A stretch of 64,000 nucleotides of DNA from Lithobates sylvaticus. Taxonomy: Eukaryota; Chordata; Amphibia; Anura; Ranidae. Shown here piece by piece: positions 1 through 10,375 of the stretch. The notes under the pieces are model-generated. The model saw only the letters and a program-made list of their open reading frames with translations, did no database searches and had not been told where the DNA came from. Location: positions 135,422,031 through 135,486,030 of the forward strand of contig CM053026.1 of the NCBI GenBank assembly GCA_028564925.1, in the 5' to 3' direction. The first letter of the stretch is position 1; each line of letters opens with the position of its first letter. A program made the translations under genes and the position numbers.

Positions 1-1766
1 TGCTACTACTGGTTGTGACACGCCTCTCTCCTCCACCCCCTCCTCTTCTTCTTCGTCCATGGCCTCTTCCTGTCCTTTGTCCTCGGAACCAGAGGTGCTC
101 CGTAGGCATTCAAGGGGCTACGCAAGTACGCAGGCAAAAAGATGACATGCTGTGCTTGCGCTGGTGTGTTTGGGGGACAGGAGCCACACTGGGGCAGAGG
201 TTCTGTCTGCTCTGCAGGGGCAGGCCAAGAGGGGGTTGACGCCACGCCAGCTTAAGCCAGGAATGGTGGTTTGCGACAATGGCACCAACCTCTTCTGCCC
301 TGCGACAGGGACAACTGACCCATGTGCCCTGTATGGCTCACATCCTTAAACTGGTGGTGCAGCGGTTCTTGGGCAGGTACCCAGGCTTACAGGATGTCCT
401 GAGGCAGGCCAGGAAAGTCTGTGTGCATTTCCGCCGATCATATAATGCCTGTGCTCGGCTGCCTGAGCTGCAAAAGGAGTTGAACCTGCCCAAGAACCGC
501 CTTATTTGTGACATGCCCACCAGGTGGAACTCAACGTTGGCCATGCTGCAGCGACTGCACATGCAGCAGAGGGCCATCAGTGAGTACCTGTGCAACTACG
601 GCACCAGGACAGGGTCAGGGGAGCTCAGATTTTTTTCACCACGCCAGTGGAGCATGATCAGGGATGCATGCACTATCCCATCACCATTTGAGGAGGCCAC
701 GAGGATGGTGAGCAGTGAGAGTGCATGCTTCAGTGACACTGTACCTCTTGTCCACCTGTTGGCGCATACACTGCATGGAATAATTGACAGGGCACTTGAG
801 GCAGAACAGAGGCAGGAAGAGGAGGACTTCCTTGCCTCTCAAGGCCCCCTTTATCCAGACAGTGTTCCTTCTGTCTCACCTATCACACAGGAAGAGGATG
901 AGGAGGAGGATTGTGTCAGCATGGAGGTGGCTGGCACTCAGCATCAGCAGCAGCAGTCTTTTAGGGATGATTTACAGTCCCAAGAAACCGGTTGACTTGT
1001 ACGTGGCTGGGAGGAGGTGGCTGCAGATCATGTCGTCCTTAGTGACCCAGAGGACTCCGGATCGAATGCCTCAGCTAACCTACGCTGCATGGCCTCCCTG
1101 ATCCTGCAAAGCCTGCGGAAGGATCCTCATATTCTTCGGATCAAGGAGAGGGACCATTACTGGCTGGCCTCTCTCCTTGATCCACGGTACAAGGGTAAGG
1201 TTGCGGACCTTATCTTGCCATCGCAGAGGGAGCAGAAGATGAGACATCTCTGGGAGGCCTTGCAGAATGGTCTGTGCAATGTGTTTCCAGAGACTGGGTG
1301 GTTACAAACTCCTGGTCCTGGACAACAAGTTGCTGAGGCTTCGGTCAGTAGCAGAAGGAGCGGTGGAGAAGGTGGCCGTCTGACCAATGCGTTCAGACAA
1401 TTTTTTAGTCCGCAGTCCCAAGGTATGATCGGTTCCAGCAACCATCGCCAGCGTCTGATATACATGGTGCAGGAATACCTAGGGGCAAGGTTAGACTTGG
1501 ACACCTTTCCCACCAAAAATCCTCTGGCTTACTGGGTCTTGAGGATGGATCACTGGCCAGAGCTTGCACAGTATGCAATTGAGCTACTGGCCTGTCCTGC
1601 ATCCAGCGCTCTTTCGGAATGCACATTCAGTGCTGCTGGAGGCTTTGTCACCAATCACAGGGTGCGCCTGTCCACCGACTCGGTTGAACGACTAACCTTC
1701 ATAAAGATGAATCAGTCTTGGTTCACCACCAGCTACCAGGCACCTGAAGCTGATGTAACAGAATAA
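1..1766 (+). pseudogene. hAT-superfamily transposase relic (ZBED-like), 5' end outside window
   Basis: This encodes the catalytic and dimerisation part of a hAT DNA-transposon transposase. The segment 279-995 (238 residues) carries the CMAHILKLVV motif near residue 18 and a TRWNSTLAM motif near residue 81. The segment 1017-1766 carries ASLLDPRYKG and a C-terminal hAT dimerisation block (ALSECTFSAAGGFV...VERLTFIK, roughly residues 195-230). Both segments lie in the same frame and are separated by one in-frame TGA at 993-995. Upstream, the VVCDNGTN stretch that normally precedes the CMAH motif is in the next frame, so a frameshift lies near 285-300. The N-terminal BED zinc finger is not visible. 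One stop and one shift over 1.5 kb suggest modest decay. The family call is firm; the exact hAT lineage is not. Confidence 0.88.
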
Positions 1767-1916
1767 TTTATTTTGAAATGTCACATCCCTTCAAGACTGC
1801 CTATGCTGATGCTGAGTCACTGTCCTTTTATGTTGACTGACTATCCTCTTCCTCCTCAATGATCTTAATGATAGCTTGGAAGAACATTTTTGTTTCTGGG
1901 TGCCACCACCAGTGGC

Positions 1917-2500
1917 TAAGGCCCAATTTTTCAGCCCCTGTTTAACAGGGGCGTGTAATTACAATTTTTTATGCAATGCTTTGCAACAGGTCTCATTGCT
2001 GTGCTCCAAGTACAGTATCTGTGAGGGGTTGCAGTGTTGTGGCACCAGCACCAGTGCCTAAGGCCCAATTTGTCAGCCCCTGTTTAACAGGGGCGTGTAA
2101 TTACAATTTTTGATGCAATACTTTGCAGCAGGGCTCATTCCTTTGCTCCAACTAGAGTATCTGTGAGGGGTTGCAGTGTTGTGGCACCAGTGCCTAAGGC
2201 CCAATTTTCAGCCCCTGTTTAACAGGTGCACGTAATTACAATTTTTGATATAATATTTCACAGCAGGGCCCGTTCCAGTGCCCACCGAGTAACTGTGAGG
2301 ACTTACAGTGTTGTGACACCAGCACCCCCACCACCACCACCAAAGGCCCAATTTTTCTACCACTGTTCAACAATGGCGTGTAATTACAATTCTTGATATA
2401 ATAGTTCACAGGAGGGTGCTCCAGCACCCACCAAGAGTCACTTTGAGGGCTTACAGTGTTAACTTGTGGCAACACCAACACCTTAAGGTCAAATTTCTGC
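1917..2500 (+). repeat. Degenerate tandem repeat, period ~136-147 bp, 3' of hAT transposase
   Basis: Four units start at about 1917, 2059, 2195 and 2342, with a decayed fifth at 2484. Each begins TAAGGCCCAATTT and continues with a CAGCCCCTGTTTAACAGG hairpin, GTAATTACAATTTTTGAT and a CAGTGTTGTGGCACCA-like end. The array sits directly behind the hAT transposase stop, so it is probably the subterminal repeat region of that transposon. A clear terminal inverted repeat closing the element was not found. From 2500 to 2727 there is only AT-rich sequence with nothing assignable. Confidence 0.75.
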
Positions 2501-2727
2501 AGAGCATATAGGGCAGGTCCCTACTTTCAGACATCCAACTTACAAACATCTCTTACTTGCAAACGGAAGGAGACAACAGGAGGTGAGATGAAAAAAGACG
2601 GACGGACAAAAAAATTATACAGGGGTGATAACCCTTCCCTATGTTTTCCAAAAAGCTTAAAAATAGATTTTTTGACTGGAGCTTCACTTAAAAAATGTAC
2701 CAGTTCAAAATTACAAACATATTATAC

Positions 2728-3736
2728 TTAACCACTTCAGCCCCGGACCAATTGGCAGCCAAAGGACCAGGCCCCTTTTTGCGATTCGGCACTGCGTCGC
2801 TTTAACTGACAATTGCGCGGTCGTGCGACGTGGCTCCCAAACAAAATTGGCGTCCTTATTTTCCCACAAATAGAGCTTTCTTTTGGTGGTATTTGATCGC
2901 CCCTGCAGTTTTTATTTTTTTGCGCTATAAACAAAAATAGAGGGACAATTTTGAAAAAAATGCAATATTTTTTACTTTTTGCTATAATAAATATCCCCAA
3001 AAAATATATAAAAAAACATTTTTTTTCCTCAGTTTCGGCCGATACGTATTCTTCTACATATTTTTGGTAAAAAAAAATCGCAATTAGCGATTATTGATTG
3101 GTTTGCGCAAAAGTTATAGCATTTACAAAATAGGGGATAGTTTTATAGCATTTTTATTAATATTTTTTTTTTTACTAGTAATGGCGGCGATCACTGATTT
3201 TTATTGTGACTGCGACATTATGGCGGACACATCGGACATTTTTGACACATTTTTGGGACATTTGTCATTTATATAGAAATCAGTGATATTTAAATAGCAC
3301 TGATTCCTATGTAAATGACAGTTGTAGTGAAGGGGTTAACCACTAGGGGGCGGGGAGGAGTCAGTGTGACGTGTTGTGTTTATTTTACTGTAGGGGGGCG
3401 TGGCTGTACGTGTGACGTCATTGATCGGCGTTTCCGATGACAGGGAACCGCCGATCACTGACAGTCAGTGTAGGAAGCGCGGGGAGAGGTTTGTTTACAC
3501 AAACCTCTCCCCGTTCTTCAGCTCCGTAACCCGATCGCGGGACTCCAGCGGCGATCGGGTCCGCTGGTCCCGCGGCCCGGGTCACGGAGCTCCCGACCGG
3601 GTCGCGAGCGCGCCGCTGGTGGCGCGCGCGCGACCCACAGGCAGGCACATGCACGATCACGTACAGGTACGTGATTTTGCCTGCCCGTGCCATTCTGCTG
3701 ACGTATATATGCAGTGGCCGGTCGGGAAGTGGTTAA
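2728..3736 (+). mobile_element. TTAA-flanked non-autonomous DNA transposon, copy A
   Basis: The element is bounded by TTAA on both sides with short inverted ends (CCACTTCAGCC... / ...GGGAAGTGG). It has no transposase. Diagnostic internal blocks in order are AAATAGAGCTTTCTTTTGG, TTTGCGCTATAAACAAA, TATTCTTCTACATATTTTTGG without its last base, GATTGGTTTGCGCAAAAG, TTACTAGTAATGGCGG and TTAACCACTAGGGGG. A perfect 14-bp stem with a TTAC loop lies at 3481-3512. TTAA duplication is the piggyBac hallmark, but the termini do not show the usual piggyBac CCC start, so superfamily is inferred only from the target site. The same family occurs at 8406, 11540, 14771, 19362, 27673, 30778, 42950 and 55709. Confidence 0.85.
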
Positions 3737-3794
3737 CACAACAAACCTACACAGTCCCTGTCTTTGCACCGCCTGTATACTGCTGTTCAGGGTA

Positions 3795-4372
3795 TATAGG
3801 GCCTGGGGGCCCCACGCCTTTCCTTTTTTTAATTTGGGTACGGGGTTCCCCTTAATATCCGTACAAGACCCAAATGGGCTGGTAATGGGCAGGGGGGCTA
3901 CCCATGCCATTTCTCTCAATTATTTTCATCCATATTGCCGGAACCAGACATTACATTAAAACTGCAAGCAGTTTTAAATGACTTTTTTTTCCATTAAATG
4001 TCATTTTGTGCAGGGACTGTTCTAAACACGGGAAACACGTGCCACTACACAGGCATACTACAGACACCCCCCATGCACGATATTTAAAGGAATATTTAAC
4101 TTTTTTCACTTTAATCGTCATTAAAATCAGTGCTCCGGAAAAAACATCCGTTTTTAAATAATTTTTTTGCATTGATCCGTGTCCCCTGGGGCAGGAGCCG
4201 GGTCCCCAAACCCTTTTTAGGACAATATTTTGCATATTAGCCTTTAAAATTAGCACGTTTGATTTCGAACGTTTGAGTCCCATAGACTTTAATGGGGTTC
4301 TAAAGTTTTCACAAATTTTCGGTCTGTTCACAGGTTCTGGTGCGATCCAAACTGGGGGGTGTTCGACTGATG
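3795..4372 (-). repeat. Fragment of the palindromic foldback repeat family
   Basis: This is about 580 bp related, in opposite orientation, to the outer left part of the large palindrome at 46497. Shared landmarks are the GGGTTCCCCTTAATATCC block, the CAGACACCCCCC block, CCCTGGGGCAGGAG, and an end reading GGTGCGATCC...GGTGTTCG. Only one arm is present. The left junction lies just after the TTAA element; 3737-3794 is unassigned. Confidence 0.65.
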
Positions 4373-5572
4373 CCTACTCAGAAGTAACCACATGAAAAGC
4401 CCTTCCTGTATGTGGAAAAAGAAAGAAACAGGAACTAGGAAAGCCCTTAAAATTGTCACTTACAAAATTTGGTAAATTTTTCCTTTAGTGGAAGAATCAG
4501 ATACAGTCTCCCTTCTTTCGACAAGTTCAAATGGCTAATCAAACAACCTAATATTTGCTTGTATGTTTTTTTAGCAAATAATCATAGAAACCCCCATGTA
4601 CTAAAGATTACTAGTTGCTAGAAATTGTTCCATAAATAAATAACATTTCTTTTGCAGCTGGAAAGGATGTCTGTCTTCAAATGGTTTGCAGTTCTAAATG
4701 AATGCCTTACAATTCAAGATAATGGACTTAATATGGTAAAAGCACTTACTTATTGTATGCCTTAGAAAAAAATAAAAAATCTCTTGTTGGTGTATAACAC
4801 AATATAGGAATCTCCTGTACAATAAATCTGTAGATTTCTTTTTATCCGTTAGTTGTTTCTTTTCTTAAAGTATACACTCAGACTGGTTTGCCGCTGTGTT
4901 CACTTGCTGTCAGTGAAGTGATGAAATTCATTGTTGTGTTGCTGGGCCCTGCTGCTAGTCCATTAGCAAGTGTCTGTAGGAGGAAAAGACAAATTGTGTC
5001 AATGTTCTGTGTCAAAGGACCACACTGCTTCTTGCCACGTTGACTTTAAGATAAATAGTTATCTTGCAGTGTGACAGGTGCAAGGCTTGGAAGTTTAAAA
5101 GCACATAATTCAGCAATCCAGTAACCTTTTGATGTTGTCATTTATTGGATAATAACACAGGTTTAATCAATCCTCTTTGCAGTTTATAGTGAGCATTCTC
5201 GCCTTTGCAAGGCTTTCATTATTTCCCAGAAGATAAGTAGTAAGAGAAACAATGAATAGATAGAAAAGATCTCAACTATATTGACTTTTACATCAATACA
5301 TGAGAATTTCTACTCATGACTATTTAACTCTTTGAACCTAACACGTACACCAATGCTTGTGGTTTGACTTGCATTTCTACCACCGAAATAAAGTGGCTGA
5401 TCTTCTTGATAACTGCATATAGAAAAAACTGTAACATAGGTTTTAATAGCCTTATACAATAATCAGACATGTCCTAATGCACCAAACATGTGTTAGATAG
5501 GTACAGTACATGTTAGTGTTTGGGGTAGCATCTGTGGTATGGTTAGCATGAGGGTAAGGTTTAGGGGTTAAA
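4373..5572. other. AT-rich, apparently unique sequence
   Basis: No transposon landmarks were recognised here. It contains the exon-like segment at 4658-4735 and is otherwise compatible with intron sequence. Confidence 0.4.
4658..4735 (+). CDS. Candidate host exon (78 bp)
   Basis: A pyrimidine-rich acceptor ending TTCTTTTGCAG precedes 78 bp that are open in only one frame. The frame reads LERM followed by SVFKWFAVLNECLTIQDNG and LNM. The exon is followed directly by a donor, ATG/GTAAAA. Length is 26 codons, phase 0 at both ends. The other two frames contain stops, and the surrounding DNA is not recognisably repetitive. I do not recognise the protein. An intronic accident of this size is possible, so this is a candidate only. 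Its strand agrees with the two other candidates at 22986 and 51441. Confidence 0.4.
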
Positions 5573-5738
5573 TTGGAATTCCAGCTTACACCTAACTAGC
5601 CTTAAAACGATCCCCTCCACTCTCTTAACACCTATGCTAACTCAACTGTGTAAAAAAGATGTACACTATATTGTCAAAAGTATTGGGACACCCACCTGGC
5701 TTTACACACACATGTACTTTAATGGCATCCCAGCCTTA

Positions 5739-6135
5739 TGCCCCGTACACACGGTCAGATTTTCCAATGGAAAATGTTCGATGGGAGCCTTTTGTCGGAA
5801 ATTACAACCGTGTGTAGGCTCCATCAGGCATTTTCCATTGAAATTTCCATCACACAATATTTGATATCTGGATCTCAAATTTTTCCGACAACAAAATCCG
5901 TTGTTGGAAATTCTGACGCACAAAGTTCCACGCATGCTTGGAATCAACTGAACTTAATTTTTCTCGGCTCGTCATACGTGTCGTACATCACCACGTTCTT
6001 GATGTTCGCAATTTCCGACCAAATTTGTGTGACCGTGTGTATGCAAGGCAAGTTTGAGACAACATCCTGTCGGAAAAAATCCATGGATTTTGTTGTCAGA
6101 ATGTCTGATCAATGTCCGATCGTGTGTACGGGGCA
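5739..6135. mobile_element. PIF/Harbinger-like MITE with TTA target duplication
   Basis: Termini TGCCCCGTACACACGGTC and GATCGTGTGTACGGGGCA are inverted repeats. The element is flanked by TTA at 5736-5738 and 6136-6138. The empty site can be read from sister Tc1 copies (CAGCCTTAGTCCG at 58864 region and CAGTCTTAGTCCG near 24062), which have a single TTA. A 3-bp TWA duplication is typical of PIF/Harbinger. No coding capacity. Related copies occur at 21644 and 53137, with a more distant one at 24812. Confidence 0.88.
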
Positions 6136-6399
6136 TTAGTCTGTAGGGTTCAATATTGAGTTAGCCCACCCTTTGCAGCTATAACAACTCTTCTGGGAAG
6201 GCTGTCCACAAGGTTTAGGAGTGTGTCTATGGGAATGTTTGGCCATTCTTCTAGAAGCGGATTTGTGAGGCCAGGTACTGATGAAGGCCAGGCTTGCAAT
6301 CTCCATTCTAATTCATCCCAAAGGTGTTCAACATGCCAGTCAAGTTCCTCCGCCCCAAACTCGCTCGCTCATCCGTGTCTTTATGGACCTTGCTTTGTG

Positions 6400-6934
6400 C
6401 ACTGATCCAAATCATTCGGTGGAGGGGGATTATGGTGTGGGGTTGTCTTTCAGGGGTTGAGCTTGGCCCCTTAGTTCCAGTGAAGGGAACTCTTAAGGCG
6501 TCAACATACCAAGACATTCTAGACAATTTCATGCTCAAACTTTGTGAGAACAGTTTGGGGATGACCCCTACTTGTTCCAACATGACTGCGCACCAGTGCA
6601 CAAAGCAAGGTCTATAAAGACATGGATGAGTAAGTTTGGGGTGGAGGAACTTGACTGGCCTGCACCACAGAGTCCTGACCTCAACCTGATAGAACACCTT
6701 TGGGATGAATTAGAGCGGAGACTGCGAGCCAGGCCGTCTCGTCCAACATCAGTGCCTGACCTCACAAATGCGCTTCTGGAAGAATGGTCAAACATTCCCA
6801 TAGACACACTCCTAAACATTGTGGACAGCCTCTCCAGAAGAGTTGAAGCTGTTATAGCTGCAAAAGGTGGGTCAACTCAATATAGAACCCTATGGACTAA
6901 GACTGGGATGCCATTAAAGTTCATGTGCTTGTAA
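6400..6934 (+). pseudogene. Tc1 transposase, C-terminal remnant
   Basis: The segment 6572-6934 reads HDCAPVHKARSIKTWM, then SPDLNLIEHLWDELERRL, which are the second Asp region and the Glu region of the Tc1 DDE catalytic core. Upstream, about 6400-6610 reads IMVWGCLSGVELGPLVPVKG in a different frame, so at least one frameshift separates the parts. The helix-turn-helix DNA-binding domains and the first catalytic Asp are missing. It cannot encode an active transposase and must have been mobilised in trans. Confidence 0.88.
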
Positions 6935-7307
6935 AGGCATGCATCCCAATACTCTTGACAATATAGTGTATATACTTACCTATTTTGAGTCCTTTCCAGA
7001 AAGTCATGTGATCCAGCTACCATCTGCCAGCTAGCAAGGCTGCAGGGGAGAGGATAGAGCACCAACAATGGATGGTCCACTGAAGCCTATGAGTGACTGC
7101 ATGCTCCCAGGCATTGCCAGCCTTTGTTGAAACGCTCTCTCCTCTCCCCTGCAGTTGTTGCTGGTTAACACAGGAGACCAGACCAGAACAGCCTGAAAGA
7201 AGGTAAACATTTACATCTTTCTTACACAGGTTACTCAGCATAGGTGTTAGGAGGGGGAGGGGGAGGAGACAGTTTAAAGGCTAGTTAGGTGTAAGCTAGA
7301 ATTCCAC

Positions 7308-8405
7308 TTTAATGTGTATCCAAACCAACAAACATACATATAATGTATTGCAACTTACCAGTCCTTAGATGTTGTGGCTGCATTCTTTTTTTTTTCACCT
7401 GGCGATCCTGCCACTAAAGCTTAATTCACACTAGCACTCCTGTTAGCTTTTTAAATGCAGGAATAGTCATCTGGAAAGTATAAAAAAATTCTATGGCTAC
7501 CAAGATCACTTTATCCTGCCTTTGGATATTCCTGCTTTAAAGCACATTTGCCAGTTTTTAGTTTTTAGTTTTTTTTCATTTACTTTCTTTAACATGAATG
7601 TAACTGTGTTTAGAGTGTCTAATTGCATCCTGAATGCACAGAATTCTAATTTTTCCAAACGCAGTTATACTGATTGCACCTAAACCCAGGTAAACACTCA
7701 GTGTGAATGGCATTAATAAAAAATCATTGTATTGTATTTATAAACTGTGTGTGTATAAAGGTCTGCTAAATGCCTATAAACAGAGGTTTGACAGTGCCAG
7801 TGTGAATGAGATCGAAGACATTTTGTATCAACGGAGCAGAAATATTGGCACCCCAGGCTGCTGACTTGGACTATAGAACATCCCCTCCTCATCTCTATTA
7901 CACAGCACACCTGGCAATAGTGTAAGTGCAAGGACCAAATGAGAAACACACACATTATGATAAAACACAGGAATTGTCTTTACTGTGATGTATCTGTGGA
8001 AAAGTAATGAACAGTAACAATGCACATATGTCAAGTGAATCAGTTGAAAAATAATAACTAAGACCCAGAGCAATATAGCTCAATACTGAATTCAGGCTGC
8101 TATCAGGGGATTCCCAACTGGAGAATATCCCCAAGAGCAGAAATAAACACTTAGCAATGACAATCCTATAGCAGATTGGTTACCTCTATATCAACAGGGC
8201 TCTATGAGTCCAGGCAGGGAAGAGCAGAAGAATGACCCTTTCTTATGTCTGACTCCTGGCACCACAAGCCCAACAACAAACACTGTATTTAAATCAACAT
8301 CCAATGCCTTAGCTTCCCAGATAAACTATCCTGCTCACCCACTAGATATACAGAGCCCTGGATATGTATGTGCGTGCCCGTGTGGCACCAGTAACTTCAG
8401 TCCCT
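7308..8405. other. No assignable gene; AT-rich, partly repeat-like
   Basis: The stretch 7316-7440 shares ATGTTGTGGCTGCATTC-type sequence with 13800-13830 and 44648-44667, suggesting a MITE piece. The rest shows no coding motif, terminal repeats or convincing splice pair. Confidence 0.35.
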
Positions 8406-9384
8406 TTAACCACTTCAGCCCCGGACCAATTGGCAGCCAAAGGACCAGGCCCCTTTTTGCGATTCGGCACTGCGTCGCTTTAACTGACAATTGCCCGGTC
8501 GTGCAATGTGACTCCCAAACAAAATTGGCGTCCTATTTTTTCCACAAATAGAGCTTTCTTTTGGTGGTATTTGATCGCCCCTGCGGCTTTTATTTTTTGC
8601 GCTATAAACAAAAATAGAGCGACAATTTTGAAAACAATGCAATATTTTTAGCTTTTTGCTATTATAAATATCCCCAAAAAATATATAAAAAAAAATTTTT
8701 TTCCTCAGTTTAGGCCGATACGTATTCTTCTACATATTTTTGGTAAAAAAAAAAATCGCAATTAGCGATTATTGATTGGTTTGCGCAAAAGTTATAGCGT
8801 TTACAAAATAGGGGATAGTTTTATAGCATTTTTATTAATATTTTTTTTTTTACTAGTAATGGTGGCAATCAGCGATTTTTATTGTGACTGCGACATTATG
8901 GCGGACCCATCGGACATTTTTGACACATTTTTGGGATCATTGTCATTTATACAGCAATCAATGCTATTTAAATGCATTGATTCCTGTATAAATGACAGCT
9001 GTAGTGAAAGAGTTAACCACTAGGGGGAGGGGAGGGGTTATGGGCTGTGACGTGTGTTGTGTTTTTTACATTAGGGGGCGGGGCTGACATCTGATGTCAT
9101 TGATCGGCTTTCCCGGGAACAGCCAATCAATGACAGGCAGAGTAGGGAGCGCGGGGAGAGGTTTGTTTACACATACCTCTCCCCGTTCTTCAGCTCCGTG
9201 ACCCGATCGCGGGACACCAGCGGCCGTGGTCACGGAGCTCCCGACCGGGTCGCGAGCACGCCGCTGGCGGCACGCACGCGACCCATGGGCAGGCATTTAA
9301 AGGAGCACGTACAGGTATGTGATTTTGCCTGCCCGTGCCATTCTGCTGACGTATATATGCAGTGGGCGGTCGGGAAGTGGTTAA
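8406..9384 (+). mobile_element. TTAA-flanked transposon, copy B
   Basis: TTAA at 8406-8409 and 9381-9384 bounds this copy of the same family as 2728-3736, in the same orientation with strong similarity throughout. The hairpin equivalent lies at 9153-9184 with one mismatch in the arm. Its flanks belong to no recognised element on the left and to the LTR-element region on the right. Confidence 0.88.
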
Positions 9385-10375
9385 AGAAGGATGAGGCCTT
9401 GGATCTTCAGCTAGCCACTCTCATTTGTGCACTTAAACTCCTGAATAGCAGGGCCAAAAACAGTACAACTGGCCCATATTATCAAGTAAAGGATGCTGGA
9501 TCTTCCTGAGCAAGGTGAATATGAACAATGGTGTCTGTATACAGTGTCTTTGTATCTGAGTGGCCTTGTGTCCTGTGGTACTACAGGTGTCAGCAAGGTG
9601 ACTAAAAGCAATGATGTCTGTATACAGTGTTCATAAAGCCGGATGGGCAAAGTGAAACAACTCTGTCTGTGTGCAGTGTCCTTGTTTCCTGCAAATGGGC
9701 AAATGCCCTCTCAGCAAATGCCCTCGGTCAGAGTCAGCAGCTTCCGGCACAACCTGTCCACAAACGATCCAAGGCCTCAACTGTGTAGTCAGACCAGAAC
9801 ACTTTCCACAAATCAGTCCTAGAGACTCGTAGCCCCCAGCCGTATACAAGGCAAGCTGGCCATTCGGTGCGTACCACACTCCAGTATCAGTCAGGACGGG
9901 TTTTCCACCGCTCGGGCCAAAGCAAACTCCCGTTGAGTACTTTCTCCAATCCGCCATCTCACTCACGAACTGCGCCATCTCCTTCACTAACCCATTATCA
10001 GACACACTACTCTGCAGAGCGGGCGCTCTTCCCCCTGCCGACGGATTGGTACAAATGTTTCCTGGGAACTGTGGTGCCCGCCTTCTTCTCGCTGCGGTGC
10101 ACCAAAACTGTAATGGAGTCCATTTTGGGGCCTGTATTAACCCTCACAGCACTGGCGGGAAGTGTCAAAAGACCATGCTGGTTCTTTCCTATGAACAATG
10201 AGAGTTGTTGGTTCTTCCCCACGTTGATGGTACACTCGACAACACAGTCCATAAGAAGAGTAAATGTTACTTGCCACTTTCCCACGAAGCTAGGTGAAGT
10301 CCCGATAGAGCTGAAGCCGGTTGCTATGGGCGACTGCTGCAAAGATGACACCTTAGCCCCACATTGGGCACCAAA
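9385..10375 (-). mobile_element. Fossil LTR retroelement, internal region (minus strand)
   Basis: This lies immediately downstream, on the minus strand, of the LTR at 10376-11811. Reading on the minus strand from 10373, the sequence TGGTGCCCAATGTGGGGC matches a lysine-type primer binding site apart from two C-to-T differences. The remainder shows no recognisable gag or pol motif. The left limit is uncertain because the TTAA element ends at 9384. The element looks incomplete and old; no second LTR was recognised in the window. Confidence 0.5.

Larger units (their letters stand above)
5662..6970 (+). mobile_element. Tc1/mariner element, rearranged derivative, TA-flanked
   Basis: Both ends carry the terminal repeat CACTATATTGTCAAAAGTAT / its complement, directly inside TA dinucleotides at 5662-5663 and 6969-6970. 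The sequence at 6140-6405 is an inverted copy of 6590-6895, that is, of the 3' coding part of its own transposase, giving long inverted arms. The N-terminal half of the transposase is absent. A 397-bp MITE (5739-6135) sits in the left arm. The same rearranged architecture recurs at 23997 and 58798, so it is a multiplying non-autonomous family and not a one-off rearrangement. Confidence 0.9.
5573..7307. mobile_element. Inverted-repeat MITE interrupted by a Tc1 element
   Basis: Sequence 5573-5655 (GGAATTCCAGCTTACACC..., then TAACACCTATGCTAACTC) is the imperfect reverse complement of 7222-7307 (CAGCATAGGTGTTAGG... to GTAAGCTAGAATTCC). The arms enclose the Tc1 derivative at 5662-6970 plus about 250 bp of original interior (6971-7221). 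This is a foldback-type non-autonomous element that served as target for Tc1. No target duplication was established for the outer element. Confidence 0.65.

Noticed and set aside
3400-3919. Frames of 91-151 codons in TTAA copy A
   Set aside because: GC-rich interior of a non-coding element; frames are not conserved in copies B, F or G.
9631-10351. Two minus-strand frames next to the LTR
   Set aside because: No recognisable protein motif; left as part of the LTR-element internal region without a coding call.
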